From contig JAOASB010000013.1 in NCBI GenBank assembly GCA_025210375.1, forward strand, positions 62,001 through 126,000: a stretch of DNA of 64,000 nt, read 5' to 3'. A program made the position numbers and the translations under genes. Below the pieces are notes generated by a model, which was not told where the DNA came from, did not search any database, and saw only the letters and a program-made list of their open reading frames with translations. The stretch comes from Maledivibacter sp. (GTDB lineage Bacteria; Bacillota; Clostridia; Peptostreptococcales; Caminicellaceae). Shown piece by piece: positions 31,702-39,680 of this stretch; within the stretch, counting starts at the first letter, position 1; each line of letters opens with the position of its first letter.

Positions 31702-32511
31702 TTAACCTGCAAAGCTAGCTTCAAAATCATGAGGTGATTGCATGTTACAACAACTATGAATTCTTGTTGTATTATAAAACGTTTCGATATATTCGAAAAC
31801 TAGCTCGTGGGCATGCTTAAGATGCTTAATCACAAAGCGATTAAGCCATTCTCGTTTTATAAGTGCATGAAATGATTCAATACACGCATTGTCCCAAGGT
31901 GTACCTTTGGCTGAATAACTTCGAATGAAGTCTTTGGCTGGCATTTCAGCGATATACGCTTTTGAAACATATTGGCAGCCGCGATCACTGTGTATAATAA
32001 TCGGATGGTTTGTCTGTCGATTTTTCTTGGCCTTTTGAATAGCTTTAATGACACCTTGTGTTGATAAACTATCTGATAAGTGCCACCCTATAATTTTCCG
32101 TGAAAATAAGTCCATTACAGAAGTTAAATACATAAAACCAGAAAGTGTATGGATATATGTTATATCAGTAACCCATACTGCATTTGGTTTATCAGGCGTA
32201 AAATGCCTTGCTAAAACATTCTTTAGCTTTATATCGAAGTCTGGATCGATTGTAGTCTTTACATAAGGACGAACCCATATGGCTCTGATTCCTAGTTCTT
32301 TCATGTAAGTACTTACAGTTCTTTCTGCAATTACATGGCCTCTAGAACAAAGAATTGAAGCGATTTTTGGTGCTCCATATATTTGTTTAGATTCATTATA
32401 TATTTCGGTTATTTCATCAGAAACTTCTTGTTTACGTATTTCTTGATTAGATGGTGTTCTTTTAAGCCAACTGTAGTATCCGGATGTTGAAACGCCTACA
32501 AGTGTAAGCAC
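31702..32511 (-). CDS. IS3-family transposase OrfB (DDE integrase)
   Basis: 269 residues from a GTG at 32511. It has the HTH_21-like segment VSDEITEIYNESKQIYGAPKI and the rve integrase core with DDE residues in WVTDITYIH, IIHSDRGCQY and DNACIESFHALIKRE. In IS3 elements OrfB is made as an OrfAB fusion by -1 frameshifting. The slippery A6G run is present at the end of orfA, but the extended orfB frame meets a TAG at 32554-32556. Either translation starts at the GTG or the element is defective. Confidence 0.87.
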   Translation of the reverse strand: MLTLVGVSTSGYYSWLKRTPSNQEIRKQEVSDEITEIYNESKQIYGAPKIASILCSRGHVIAERTVSTYMKELGIRAIWVRPYVKTTIDPDFDIKLKNVLARHFTPDKPNAVWVTDITYIHTLSGFMYLTSVMDLFSRKIIGWHLSDSLSTQGVIKAIQKAKKNRQTNHPIIIHSDRGCQYVSKAYIAEMPAKDFIRSYSAKGTPWDNACIESFHALIKREWLNRFVIKHLKHAHELVFEYIETFYNTTRIHSCCNMQSPHDFEASFAG

Positions 32512-32573
32512 ACTGTTAACTGAAATCTTGCGTTCCTTGCTAGTCTCGTGCGTCTAACTATATAATGTTTGAG

Positions 32574-32867
32574 TTAATCGTTCAGTATGCTTATGGCCTT
32601 TTTTAAGATTTCTAATGCGTCTTGTGAATCACGTAGTTCTTTTTTTAATTTAGCAATTTCTTTTTCGGCATCAGAACTGTAATTCCCTGATCCACGATGT
32701 TCTACCTGACCATCATTGTGCTTAGCACTTGTAATCCACTTACTTAGTGTTGATTGGCCTATTTTCAGGTCGGTTGCTACAACTTTTACTGATTTTCCTG
32801 ATGAATAATAATAATTTACTGCATCTTGCTTAAATTCTGCTGAATATGACTTTTGTTTTCTTCCCAT
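32574..32867 (-). CDS. IS3-family transposase OrfA (helix-turn-helix)
   Basis: 97 residues with an N-terminal HTH (KSYSAEFKQDAVNYYY, then VATDLKIGQSTLSKWI) and a C-terminal leucine-zipper-like helix (AEKEIAKLKKELRDSQDALEIL), the standard OrfA layout for binding IS ends and dimerising. An A6G slippery run close to its stop codon is the usual -1 frameshift site. It directly precedes orfB on the same strand. Confidence 0.87.
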   Translation of the reverse strand: MGRKQKSYSAEFKQDAVNYYYSSGKSVKVVATDLKIGQSTLSKWITSAKHNDGQVEHRGSGNYSSDAEKEIAKLKKELRDSQDALEILKKAISILND

Positions 32868-32942
32868 AAATAGATTCTCCTTTGACTAATTCTATTGTAA
32901 CTTAGTTTTAAGATTTACTCTATTTAAGTTGTCCTATTTATA

Positions 32943-33374
32943 TTCTAGCTCCATAATATTTTTTATAGTTATAAAGTCAATTTATAATTCATTAGTATAT
33001 ATGTAATATTATCCAATTTATTATACGCCTTTTCAATACCAAAAACAAAACATTAAATGATTGTTTTAATTTAGTGAGTCGATTTACCTCAGTATCATCT
33101 AGATAACTTCATCTGTTATGTTAATGATAAAATCTTAATTTAAATCTATACCACTTTTTTGTTTTTCCAGAATTATCAATATATATATATTACTAATTCC
33201 ATTATTTCTTCATCATATAGCAAAAGCTTATTCTATAAATCAAATATAGTTGTAATTACCCACATGCTAAGTTTTCATTAACTTTCTAAATTTCCCTAAA
33301 GATTACTATTATTATAACTCTAGTACGTTACATATCGCAATATTAATAGTTAGAATTTTATTTGATTATCTAAA
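32943..33374. other. AT-rich spacer between IS and recombinase operon
   Basis: About 430 bases of very AT-rich DNA without a credible gene. On the minus strand TTGACT, 16 bp, TATTAT near 32950-32975 could be a promoter reading into the IS. The left boundary of the recombinase-relaxase module should lie in or near this stretch, but I see no convincing attachment-site duplicate. Confidence 0.4.
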
Positions 33375-33408
33375 AAAGTCCAAGAATACTCGAACCTTCT
33401 TGGACTTT
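33375..33408 (-). terminator. intrinsic terminator of the recombinase operon
   Basis: A perfect 12-bp stem AAAGTCCAAGAA/TTCTTGGACTTT with a 10-nt loop, followed on the minus strand by TTTTTTA. It lies 8 nt beyond the stop of the third recombinase. Confidence 0.85.
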
Positions 33409-33415
33409 ATAATAT

Positions 33416-35005
33416 TTAATTGACGCAAAAAAACTCATTTCCAAACCTAAACCTAACCTCAATCCTATCCACCGAATACACCATTACCCCTTCAACGAAG
33501 GTATCATATAACTCCTTAGTCAACGTATTTGCTCCATAAAATACTTTAGCTGTCTTCGCTTCTTCTGATTCCCCATAAACCAGCTCCTTTTCTATAATCT
33601 CCCTTAGCTCAACTGTCTTCTTTTCGATTTCAGCTATTCTAGTATTAATCTCATCCGACCTATCTATAAACTCCACCTTTGAAATCTGATGCATTTTATA
33701 ATCTTCGTACATAGCCATCTTATCACTTTTTAGCTTCACTATCTTTTCCTTATGCTTTTTAATTGAACCTTCTAGTTTCGCCTTCTCATCTTCCTTGGCT
33801 TGTACACTACTTTTCTTAAGTTCATCATACGAGATTAACACCTCCATATGCTTCTTAATAAGTTCAAAGACTATCCCCTGTAACTCATCAATAAATATCC
33901 TCTCATGAAAGCAGTTATTCTCACCCGAATACCAGTTATTGATACAAAAGAATTTAGGTCTTTTCTTGGCTGTACGGTGTAATTTTGAGTTGCATCCACC
34001 ACATCTTACATTGGATAAAACGTGCTGTTTTCTAATATTTGATTGTTTTGATTTGACTAAATACCTGTCTTTTCGTAGCTCCATAACCTTATCAAAATCA
34101 ACTTGAGAGATTATAGGCTTATGTGTATCTTCAATGATGATCCAGTCTTCTTTCTTTTTATATTCACATTTTGCAGAACCAACCTTTGTGACACCTCTTC
34201 TGTTACTGATTAACTTACCTGTATACCTTTCTTCTTTTAGAATTCTATCGATGTAGTCTCTTTTCCAAAACATCTTTTCAACAGAATCACTGTTAATGGT
34301 ACATGAACCATAACTACTACCCATGCTCTTTTTATATTGTAATGGGGTTAGTACATTCTCATCATTTAGAATTCTCGCTATATCTGTCATACCAGTACCT
34401 TCAAGATATAGTTTATATATTCGTTTTACAACCTTTGATGCTACTGGATCAATGATTAGCTTATGTTTGTCCTTCTTATCCTTAAAGTAGCCGTAAAAGG
34501 CATAAGCACTAATGAACTTGCCTTGTCTTTTTAGAGCTTGATGAGCTGATTTTACTTTCTTTGATATATCTTTTGCATATAGATCATTAATTAGGTTCTT
34601 AAAAGGGATTTCGATTCCTGTCGTTGTGCCTACATTTTTATCACTGTCATAATCATCGTTGATGGCTATAACACGAACGCCAAGGAAGGGAAATATCTGT
34701 TCAAGATAATTCCCCATCTCAAGGTAGTTCCTCCCAAGTCTTGATAAGTCTTTTACAATGATGCAGTTGATATATCCTTTTTTTGTTTGCTCTAATAGTT
34801 TAATCATACTGGGTCTGTTGAAGGTTGTACCTGAGTAACCATCATCAACATATTCAATGACTTTTGCTGAGGATAATTCAGGACTCTTATTGATATATGT
34901 ACTGAGCAAATCCCTTTGATGTTTTACGCTATTACTTTCACCAATGTTTTGGTCATCTGCTGATAGACGTATGTAGGTTGCTATGGTATACATTTTTTTA
35001 TTCAT
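33416..35005 (-). CDS. large serine recombinase, third of three
   Basis: About 529 residues from an ATG at 35005 that overlaps the stop of the upstream gene in ATGAATAA, so it is translationally coupled. Resolvase domain with likely nucleophile S15 (YIRLSADD) and VKDLSRLGRNY, a recombinase domain, a zinc ribbon (RCGGCNSKLH, then two more Cys about 20 residues on) and a C-terminal coiled coil (about 385-440). Enzymes of this family integrate and excise elements by serine-mediated strand exchange. Full length for the family. Last gene of the three-recombinase operon, followed by a terminator. Confidence 0.92.
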   Translation of the reverse strand: MNKKMYTIATYIRLSADDQNIGESNSVKHQRDLLSTYINKSPELSSAKVIEYVDDGYSGTTFNRPSMIKLLEQTKKGYINCIIVKDLSRLGRNYLEMGNYLEQIFPFLGVRVIAINDDYDSDKNVGTTTGIEIPFKNLINDLYAKDISKKVKSAHQALKRQGKFISAYAFYGYFKDKKDKHKLIIDPVASKVVKRIYKLYLEGTGMTDIARILNDENVLTPLQYKKSMGSSYGSCTINSDSVEKMFWKRDYIDRILKEERYTGKLISNRRGVTKVGSAKCEYKKKEDWIIIEDTHKPIISQVDFDKVMELRKDRYLVKSKQSNIRKQHVLSNVRCGGCNSKLHRTAKKRPKFFCINNWYSGENNCFHERIFIDELQGIVFELIKKHMEVLISYDELKKSSVQAKEDEKAKLEGSIKKHKEKIVKLKSDKMAMYEDYKMHQISKVEFIDRSDEINTRIAEIEKKTVELREIIEKELVYGESEEAKTAKVFYGANTLTKELYDTFVEGVMVYSVDRIEVRFRFGNEFFCVN

Positions 35006-36008
35006 GAATACCACCACCCATCTTATCATTTACATGATTCTTATAACGCTCATTAGCCATCTGAGCTTTATTAAATAAATCTTCTGTTATAATAGGCTCG
35101 TGCATATTCTTGACAATAGTCCAGTCTTCCCTTGGTATATTTTTTATCTTGTTGCTACCACATGAAATAACCCTCGCAACACCCTGTACAACATGACCAA
35201 GATAAACTTGTTTGGTCAGCATAGCGTATATGGCAGATTTTAGCCATAATACGTCCTTATATCTTCTGCTCTTGGTTTCTCCTTTTAGATATCTATGTCT
35301 CATGGGAGATGGTATATTCTCATCATTAAGTTTTCTCGTAATTTCTTTTACTGATTGTCCATCAGCTCTCCAAGTAAAAATATTTTTTATGATGGGAGCT
35401 GTTTCTTCATCTATGACAAGTTGATAGCTGTTATTAGGGTCTTTTCTGTAACCGTAAGGTGCATAAGTGCCTATGAAATTTCCCTTTTGTTGTTGAAGCT
35501 TCTTTTGTGAGCATACTTTCTTGGATAAATCTTTTGAATAGGCTGCATTGACTAAGTTTTTAAGAGCTATCATGAGTCCCGCATTTGTATCTGTATCTGC
35601 ACTATCATAGCTATCATTAATGGATATGAAGCGTACACCCATAAAGGGAAATATCTGCTCAATATAATGACCTGTTTCTACAAAGTTCCGTCCTAAGCGT
35701 GATAGGTCTTTGACAATGATACAATTGACTTTTCCCTTTTTAACTGCATTTATCATAGTTTTAAAGGCAGGTCTTTCAAAGTTAGTCCCTGTCATGCCAT
35801 TGTCACTGTAAATTTTATAGAGCTGTAGATCAGTGTGCTGAGCTAGGTAATTCATTAATAAGTTCTTTTGAACTTCTATGCTATCACTGCCGATATTTCC
35901 GTTATCTTCATGGGATAATCTTACGTAAAGTGCTGTGTTATAGGTTTTAGTCTTCTGCTTCTTTACAGGCTTTTGTTGATTTATTGCCTTTCTGCTTACT
36001 CTTGCCAT
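34998..36008 (-). CDS. serine recombinase lacking the zinc-ribbon/coiled-coil end, second of three
   Basis: 336 residues. The catalytic domain is intact, with S32 in YVRLSHED and VKDLSRLGRNFVETG, and the recombinase domain runs to about 330. The protein ends before the zinc ribbon and coiled coil that both neighbours have. Its ATG follows the TAA of the upstream gene directly, with GGAGGTGG as ribosome site, and its end overlaps the next start by 8 nt. This is not an obvious frameshift remnant because the tail leads smoothly into coupled translation. It may work as a heteromeric partner of the two full-length enzymes. Confidence 0.88.
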   Translation of the reverse strand: MARVSRKAINQQKPVKKQKTKTYNTALYVRLSHEDNGNIGSDSIEVQKNLLMNYLAQHTDLQLYKIYSDNGMTGTNFERPAFKTMINAVKKGKVNCIIVKDLSRLGRNFVETGHYIEQIFPFMGVRFISINDSYDSADTDTNAGLMIALKNLVNAAYSKDLSKKVCSQKKLQQQKGNFIGTYAPYGYRKDPNNSYQLVIDEETAPIIKNIFTWRADGQSVKEITRKLNDENIPSPMRHRYLKGETKSRRYKDVLWLKSAIYAMLTKQVYLGHVVQGVARVISCGSNKIKNIPREDWTIVKNMHEPIITEDLFNKAQMANERYKNHVNDKMGGGIHE

Positions 36009-37667
36009 TTAAACCACCTCCGATAAAGATGTAGTTTCCAGTTCTTTATTGGATATGGATTTTATATAGCTTAGAGTTTTTTCAAAAGCACTTTGGTACT
36101 TAAAATGAATCTCTATTCTGTTTTCTTCATAAATTTGTATTTGGTCGATGAGCGTAATCATCAAATCTCTTGATAAAATATCTGCCGAATGATATTGTTT
36201 GAATCTACTAATCCACTCACTTTCAGGTGAAATGGTGTTTTTAAAATATTCTAGCTCATGATGAAGATTATCTAAGATAGCCTTTGTTTCGCCACTTCGT
36301 TCTTCATAAATATGTTTCATATCTGCATAGTCTTCTTTTTTTATTAGACCTTCTGTATAGTCTTCGTAAATGCTCACTTTAAAGCGATTTATTTTATCCC
36401 ATTCCGCTTCATTTTTTACTATTAATTCCTGTATTTTGTTAATTTCACGGTTCTGAACGGAACTACCATCAATAGTTGATAAGATATTTTTCATTGATAA
36501 GATAATGTCTATATGCTTACGAATAACATGTAGTATGGTTTCTTTTAATGCTTCTTCTTTAATGGAATGATTGCTACACTTCTTTTGATTTTTATAGGTA
36601 TTGCAAACATAATAGACATATTTTTTCTCACCGGATACTGCTGATTTCCTGACCATTGAATTACCACAGTCACCACAAATAAGCATACCTGAAAACAGAT
36701 ATACTTTCTTCTTATTAGGTGCTATACGTGTATCTTTTAGAAGTACCTCTTGTACTGTTTGGAATAGTTCCTTAGAGATAATAGGCTCGTGTACGTCCTC
36801 TACACGTATCCATTCTTCTTTTGGTTTCTCTATACGTTGTTTGATTTTATAATTGACCGTAACTCTTTTCCCTTGGGATATGACACCGATATAAACTTCG
36901 TCTTTTAATATTCTTAAAACGGACACGTGAGTCCACTTAGCTTTATCATTGACTTTGAAGGTGGTTTTGAAATTGCTTCCCTTTGATTTTTTATATTCCA
37001 TAGGTGATAATACACCTAAGCTATTTAATTTATCAGCTATACCTTGATGGCTCATGCCTTCTTTTTTCCATTTGAATATAGTTCTTACGGTGTCTGCCGC
37101 TTCTTCATCAATAACCAGTTTATTATGATGCTCAGTAGATTTCTTATAACCATAGGGACTAAAAGAACCGATAAACTCACCTTTTTTTCTCTTTACATCA
37201 AACTGACTCCTGATCTTAATAGAAATATCTCTAAGATAGGCATCATTAATAAGGTTCTTAAAAGGTATTAACATGTTATCCATTGTTGATTCATTAAAAC
37301 TGTCAATGCCATCATTTATGGCTATAAATCTTACGCTGAAAAAGGGAAATATTTGCTCAAGATAGCGTCCTGTATCAATGTAGTTTCTACCCATTCTTGA
37401 TAGGTCTTTTACAATGACGCAATTAATACGACCAGATTTTATATCATCCATCATGGCTTGGAAGGCTGGACGCTCAAAATTGACACCTGAATAACCATCA
37501 TCAATCCTTATGGACTTGAGATGCATATTTGGCTTGTTGGAAAGATAGGATTGTATCAATTCTCGTTGGTTAGCGATACTATCGCTTTCTGCTTTGTCAC
37601 CATCTTCTTTGGATAAACGTAAATACATGGCAACATGATAGGTTTTTTCTTCAATATTCTTGTTCAT
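36009..37667 (-). CDS. large serine recombinase, first of three
   Basis: About 552 residues from the ATG at 37667, 8 nt after AGGAGG; an in-frame start at 37715 has no ribosome site. Likely nucleophile S19 (YLRLSKED), VKDLSRMGRNY, recombinase domain, zinc ribbon (LICGDCGNSMVRK with a later C-x5-C pair) and a long C-terminal coiled coil. TnpX-type architecture. It opens the recombinase operon, downstream of a relaxase and a DUF6870 gene, and probably catalyses integration/excision of the element next to rlmD. Confidence 0.92.
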   Translation of the reverse strand: MNKNIEEKTYHVAMYLRLSKEDGDKAESDSIANQRELIQSYLSNKPNMHLKSIRIDDGYSGVNFERPAFQAMMDDIKSGRINCVIVKDLSRMGRNYIDTGRYLEQIFPFFSVRFIAINDGIDSFNESTMDNMLIPFKNLINDAYLRDISIKIRSQFDVKRKKGEFIGSFSPYGYKKSTEHHNKLVIDEEAADTVRTIFKWKKEGMSHQGIADKLNSLGVLSPMEYKKSKGSNFKTTFKVNDKAKWTHVSVLRILKDEVYIGVISQGKRVTVNYKIKQRIEKPKEEWIRVEDVHEPIISKELFQTVQEVLLKDTRIAPNKKKVYLFSGMLICGDCGNSMVRKSAVSGEKKYVYYVCNTYKNQKKCSNHSIKEEALKETILHVIRKHIDIILSMKNILSTIDGSSVQNREINKIQELIVKNEAEWDKINRFKVSIYEDYTEGLIKKEDYADMKHIYEERSGETKAILDNLHHELEYFKNTISPESEWISRFKQYHSADILSRDLMITLIDQIQIYEENRIEIHFKYQSAFEKTLSYIKSISNKELETTSLSEVV

Positions 37668-37731
37668 AATGCGCCCTCCTAAATGTATAAGAATTAACTT
37701 AGAAACACATAACATTTAGGGGTAGCGTACT

Positions 37732-37764
37732 GCTGTCCTAATGGCATCATACCACAAGGACAGC
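37732..37764 (-). promoter_or_regulatory. hairpin in the leader of the recombinase operon
   Basis: GCTGTCCT/AGGACAGC, 8 bp with a 17-nt loop that itself can pair TGG/CCA, lies about 65 nt upstream of the first recombinase start. The arm AGGACAGC also occurs at the element end beside rlmD (42838-42845). It could be an operator, an attenuator or a recombinase-binding site. Confidence 0.4.
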
Positions 37765-37799
37765 CCAAAGTCCATAATTTGGTATATACGCTTCTAAGT

Positions 37800-38060
37800 T
37801 TATAAATCTGATAGGTAATGTTTCATTTTCTCTTGCATGGTTACTTTGTTTTTGTCATAGCTCACCTTGACGACCACGTTGCCACATTTATAGCAATACG
37901 GGTTTTTAACTTGATCAATGAAACTCTTTATTTTTTCTTCTTTTGATTGGTGCTTTTCTATATGTACATCTCTTATATCAACAAGTTCTTGTTTATTTAC
38001 CGTTGAAACATCAATGTTTTCCATAGCTTTTAATGCTCTACCTGTTGGTAATCTTGTCAT
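37800..38060 (-). CDS. DUF6870-like small protein
   Basis: 86 residues with the segments LVDIRDVHIEK and QVKNPYCYKCGNVVVKVSY. A C-x2-C pair suggests one metal-binding knuckle. This matches my recollection of DUF6870, found beside relaxases and recombinases in Firmicute mobile elements, of unknown function. It lies between the second relaxase and the recombinase operon on the same strand. Confidence 0.7.
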   Translation of the reverse strand: MTRLPTGRALKAMENIDVSTVNKQELVDIRDVHIEKHQSKEEKIKSFIDQVKNPYCYKCGNVVVKVSYDKNKVTMQEKMKHYLSDL

Positions 38061-38121
38061 CTATTCACGCCCCTTTAAGAATCGTTTTAAGCATCTCTTA
38101 GGCATTTTATAGACCTCCTAT

Positions 38122-39078
38122 CTACATTTCTAGTTCATTCTCATAGCTCTGCTGGTTATCCCAATCCAATCCCGAATTTTGCTTCATATTGGCTATCATA
38201 TCTTTGTATTCAATGCTTGATAGTGGGTAATACTTTTTATCATTTGCATGATTATTATTTGATAAAAGATTTGATATAGCTGTTAACCACCCATCTACAG
38301 TATTCTTCATATTTTGGTGATTTCCTAAACTGTGGTTGAATCCTAATCTTCTTTCAATAGCGTCTTTTGAATAATCTTCTGATAGCTTATTGTCTCTACA
38401 CCTTTTACCACTAGGGGTTGTGAAGGTGATGTATTTTCTTGTGTCTGTCCACTTCACTTTGTAGCCAAAGGTTTCCATGTTGGTGATGAAGTCTTGCCTG
38501 TTGATGGAATTGTACTTGCATATATCAATGGTTTTCTCCAGTTCATGTTTCCAACTCTTCACCTTGACTAAGCTCCTGTACTCGCCTGATTTCATGTGAT
38601 TATTATTTTTACCATGTGTGACGGTTAATCCATAGTCTCGTATAATCGTGTCGGAATAGTTTTTTAGTTCTTGGAGCTGTTTTGGATTCTGTTGCCATTT
38701 ATAGCCCGTTTCATAGTTAACTGTGTTGATGATGAAGTGGTTATGCAAATGATTCCTGTCAGTATGAGTAGCCATGACTACTTGAAAACCATTGAATACA
38801 GGATTTTCAAGTAGTTTCTGACCTACTTCGTACACTGTGTCAGCTGATACATTTTCCCATGTTGCAAAAGATTGTATGAAATGTATAAACTGCCTTCCAG
38901 TCATCTTGTTGTAGCTATGCTTTATGGCTTTCATCTCCATATAAGCGTTATCACTGTTGCAGTCTTTTCCATAGATTAGATGAGACTCTGTTTTTGATGG
39001 TTGAGTGATATAGTTGATGGACTTTTTGAGTCCTGTTAGCGTTTTATTCCCTCGGTTAACAAATTCAAGCACTGCCAT
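38122..39078 (-). CDS. mobA: second MOBP-type relaxase
   Basis: 318 residues, clearly paralogous to the relaxase at 5855-6811 and of the same length: candidate catalytic Y23 in SINYI, HFIQSF, and the histidine cluster H105, H110, H112, H114 in THTDRNHLHNHFIIN. It overlaps the 3' end of its own mobC by 43 nt. With the recombinases downstream and no coupling or channel genes nearby it looks like the relaxase of a mobilizable element that would depend on another element's type IV secretion system. Confidence 0.91.
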   Translation of the reverse strand: MAVLEFVNRGNKTLTGLKKSINYITQPSKTESHLIYGKDCNSDNAYMEMKAIKHSYNKMTGRQFIHFIQSFATWENVSADTVYEVGQKLLENPVFNGFQVVMATHTDRNHLHNHFIINTVNYETGYKWQQNPKQLQELKNYSDTIIRDYGLTVTHGKNNNHMKSGEYRSLVKVKSWKHELEKTIDICKYNSINRQDFITNMETFGYKVKWTDTRKYITFTTPSGKRCRDNKLSEDYSKDAIERRLGFNHSLGNHQNMKNTVDGWLTAISNLLSNNNHANDKKYYPLSSIEYKDMIANMKQNSGLDWDNQQSYENELEM

Positions 39079-39347
39079 ATATTCTTTAGTTCCTCCCTTG
39101 TGGATTCAAGACCTAGCGTGGTTATTCTGCCTTGATGACAAAGCATCACCGCTTGGTTTAGGTTTGTACCTATTTTAATGAGTTGCTTTTCTACATCGGG
39201 TAAACCCTCTATAGATGTTATGGTATTACCTAGTGCTGATAGAGCAATATATCGACTGATCGTCATACCTGATTGTTTAGCTTTTTTGGAAATTTTATTG
39301 TATTCTTCCTCTGATACTCGAAAGGTTATATGTTTATTTTTTTTCAA
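39036..39347 (-). CDS. mobC: second MobC relaxosome protein
   Basis: 103 residues. Ribbon-helix-helix-like N-terminus (ITFRVSEEEYNKISKKAKQ) and MobC signature LIKIGTNLNQAVMLCHQG. Overlaps the relaxase start by 43 nt, as the first mobC does with its own relaxase. A strong AAGGAGG site precedes the ATG. It lies next to the repeat-rich gap at 39348-39680, the probable oriT of this module. Confidence 0.9.
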   Translation of the reverse strand: MKKNKHITFRVSEEEYNKISKKAKQSGMTISRYIALSALGNTITSIEGLPDVEKQLIKIGTNLNQAVMLCHQGRITTLGLESTREELKNIWQCLNLLTEGIKR

Positions 39348-39404
39348 TACGTTCCTCCTTTTGCAATGTTGATGGATGCTGTGGAGTAATCTTATATTTT
39401 TCTA

Positions 39405-39645
39405 CAAGAGGGTATGGGATACTTCCCATCAAGCTCTAAATGGTGACGATAGTAACACATTTAGTAAGCTTGCCATCTATCAAGATAGATGTATTCTTCT
39501 ATGACCATGATTTGCTTTTCCCCCAATGGCATTTGATTTCCGCCAGTGGAGAATAGGGTTTTTGAAAGAAAAATAAGGGATAGGATGCAAGATTGCAATT
39601 TCTCATCCCTTAACAACTACGCAATCTTGATTTCAAGAATGCACT
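39405..39645. other. oriT: candidate oriT of the second mobilization module (repeat-rich gap)
   Basis: The 333-base gene-free stretch upstream of mobC holds several inverted repeats: CTAAAT with an imperfect CACATTTAG partner near 39436-39464, CATCTATC-AA-GATAGATG near 39474-39491, CAAGATTGC/GCAATCTTG near 39588-39629, AAGGGAT/ATCCCTT near 39576-39611 and TCTTGA-TT-TCAAGA near 39625-39638. Dense repeats beside mobC suggest oriT and MobC sites. The promoter of the mob genes must also lie here. No nick site was recognised. Confidence 0.5.
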
Positions 39646-39680
39646 TTCTCTAAACACCCTGTTCTTGCATTGTTGCATGG

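Larger units (their letters stand above)
31654..32942 (-). mobile_element. IS3-family insertion sequence (IS150-like)
   Basis: Two overlapping-frame transposase genes, orfA and orfB, lie between imperfect inverted repeats sharing the core AGGACAAsTTAAATA (31665-31679 and, inverted, 32921-32935). A TTC triplet flanks both proposed ends, compatible with the 3-bp target duplication of IS3 elements. The two ends do not match perfectly outside the core, so the exact termini are uncertain by a few bases. The orfB frame carries a stop ahead of its conserved start, so the element may be inactive. Confidence 0.75.

Noticed and set aside
31857-32054. 65-codon minus-strand frame inside orfB
   Set aside because: It is a shifted-frame shadow of the conserved integrase core, with no ribosome site and no similarity to a known protein, unlike the nested tnpV.
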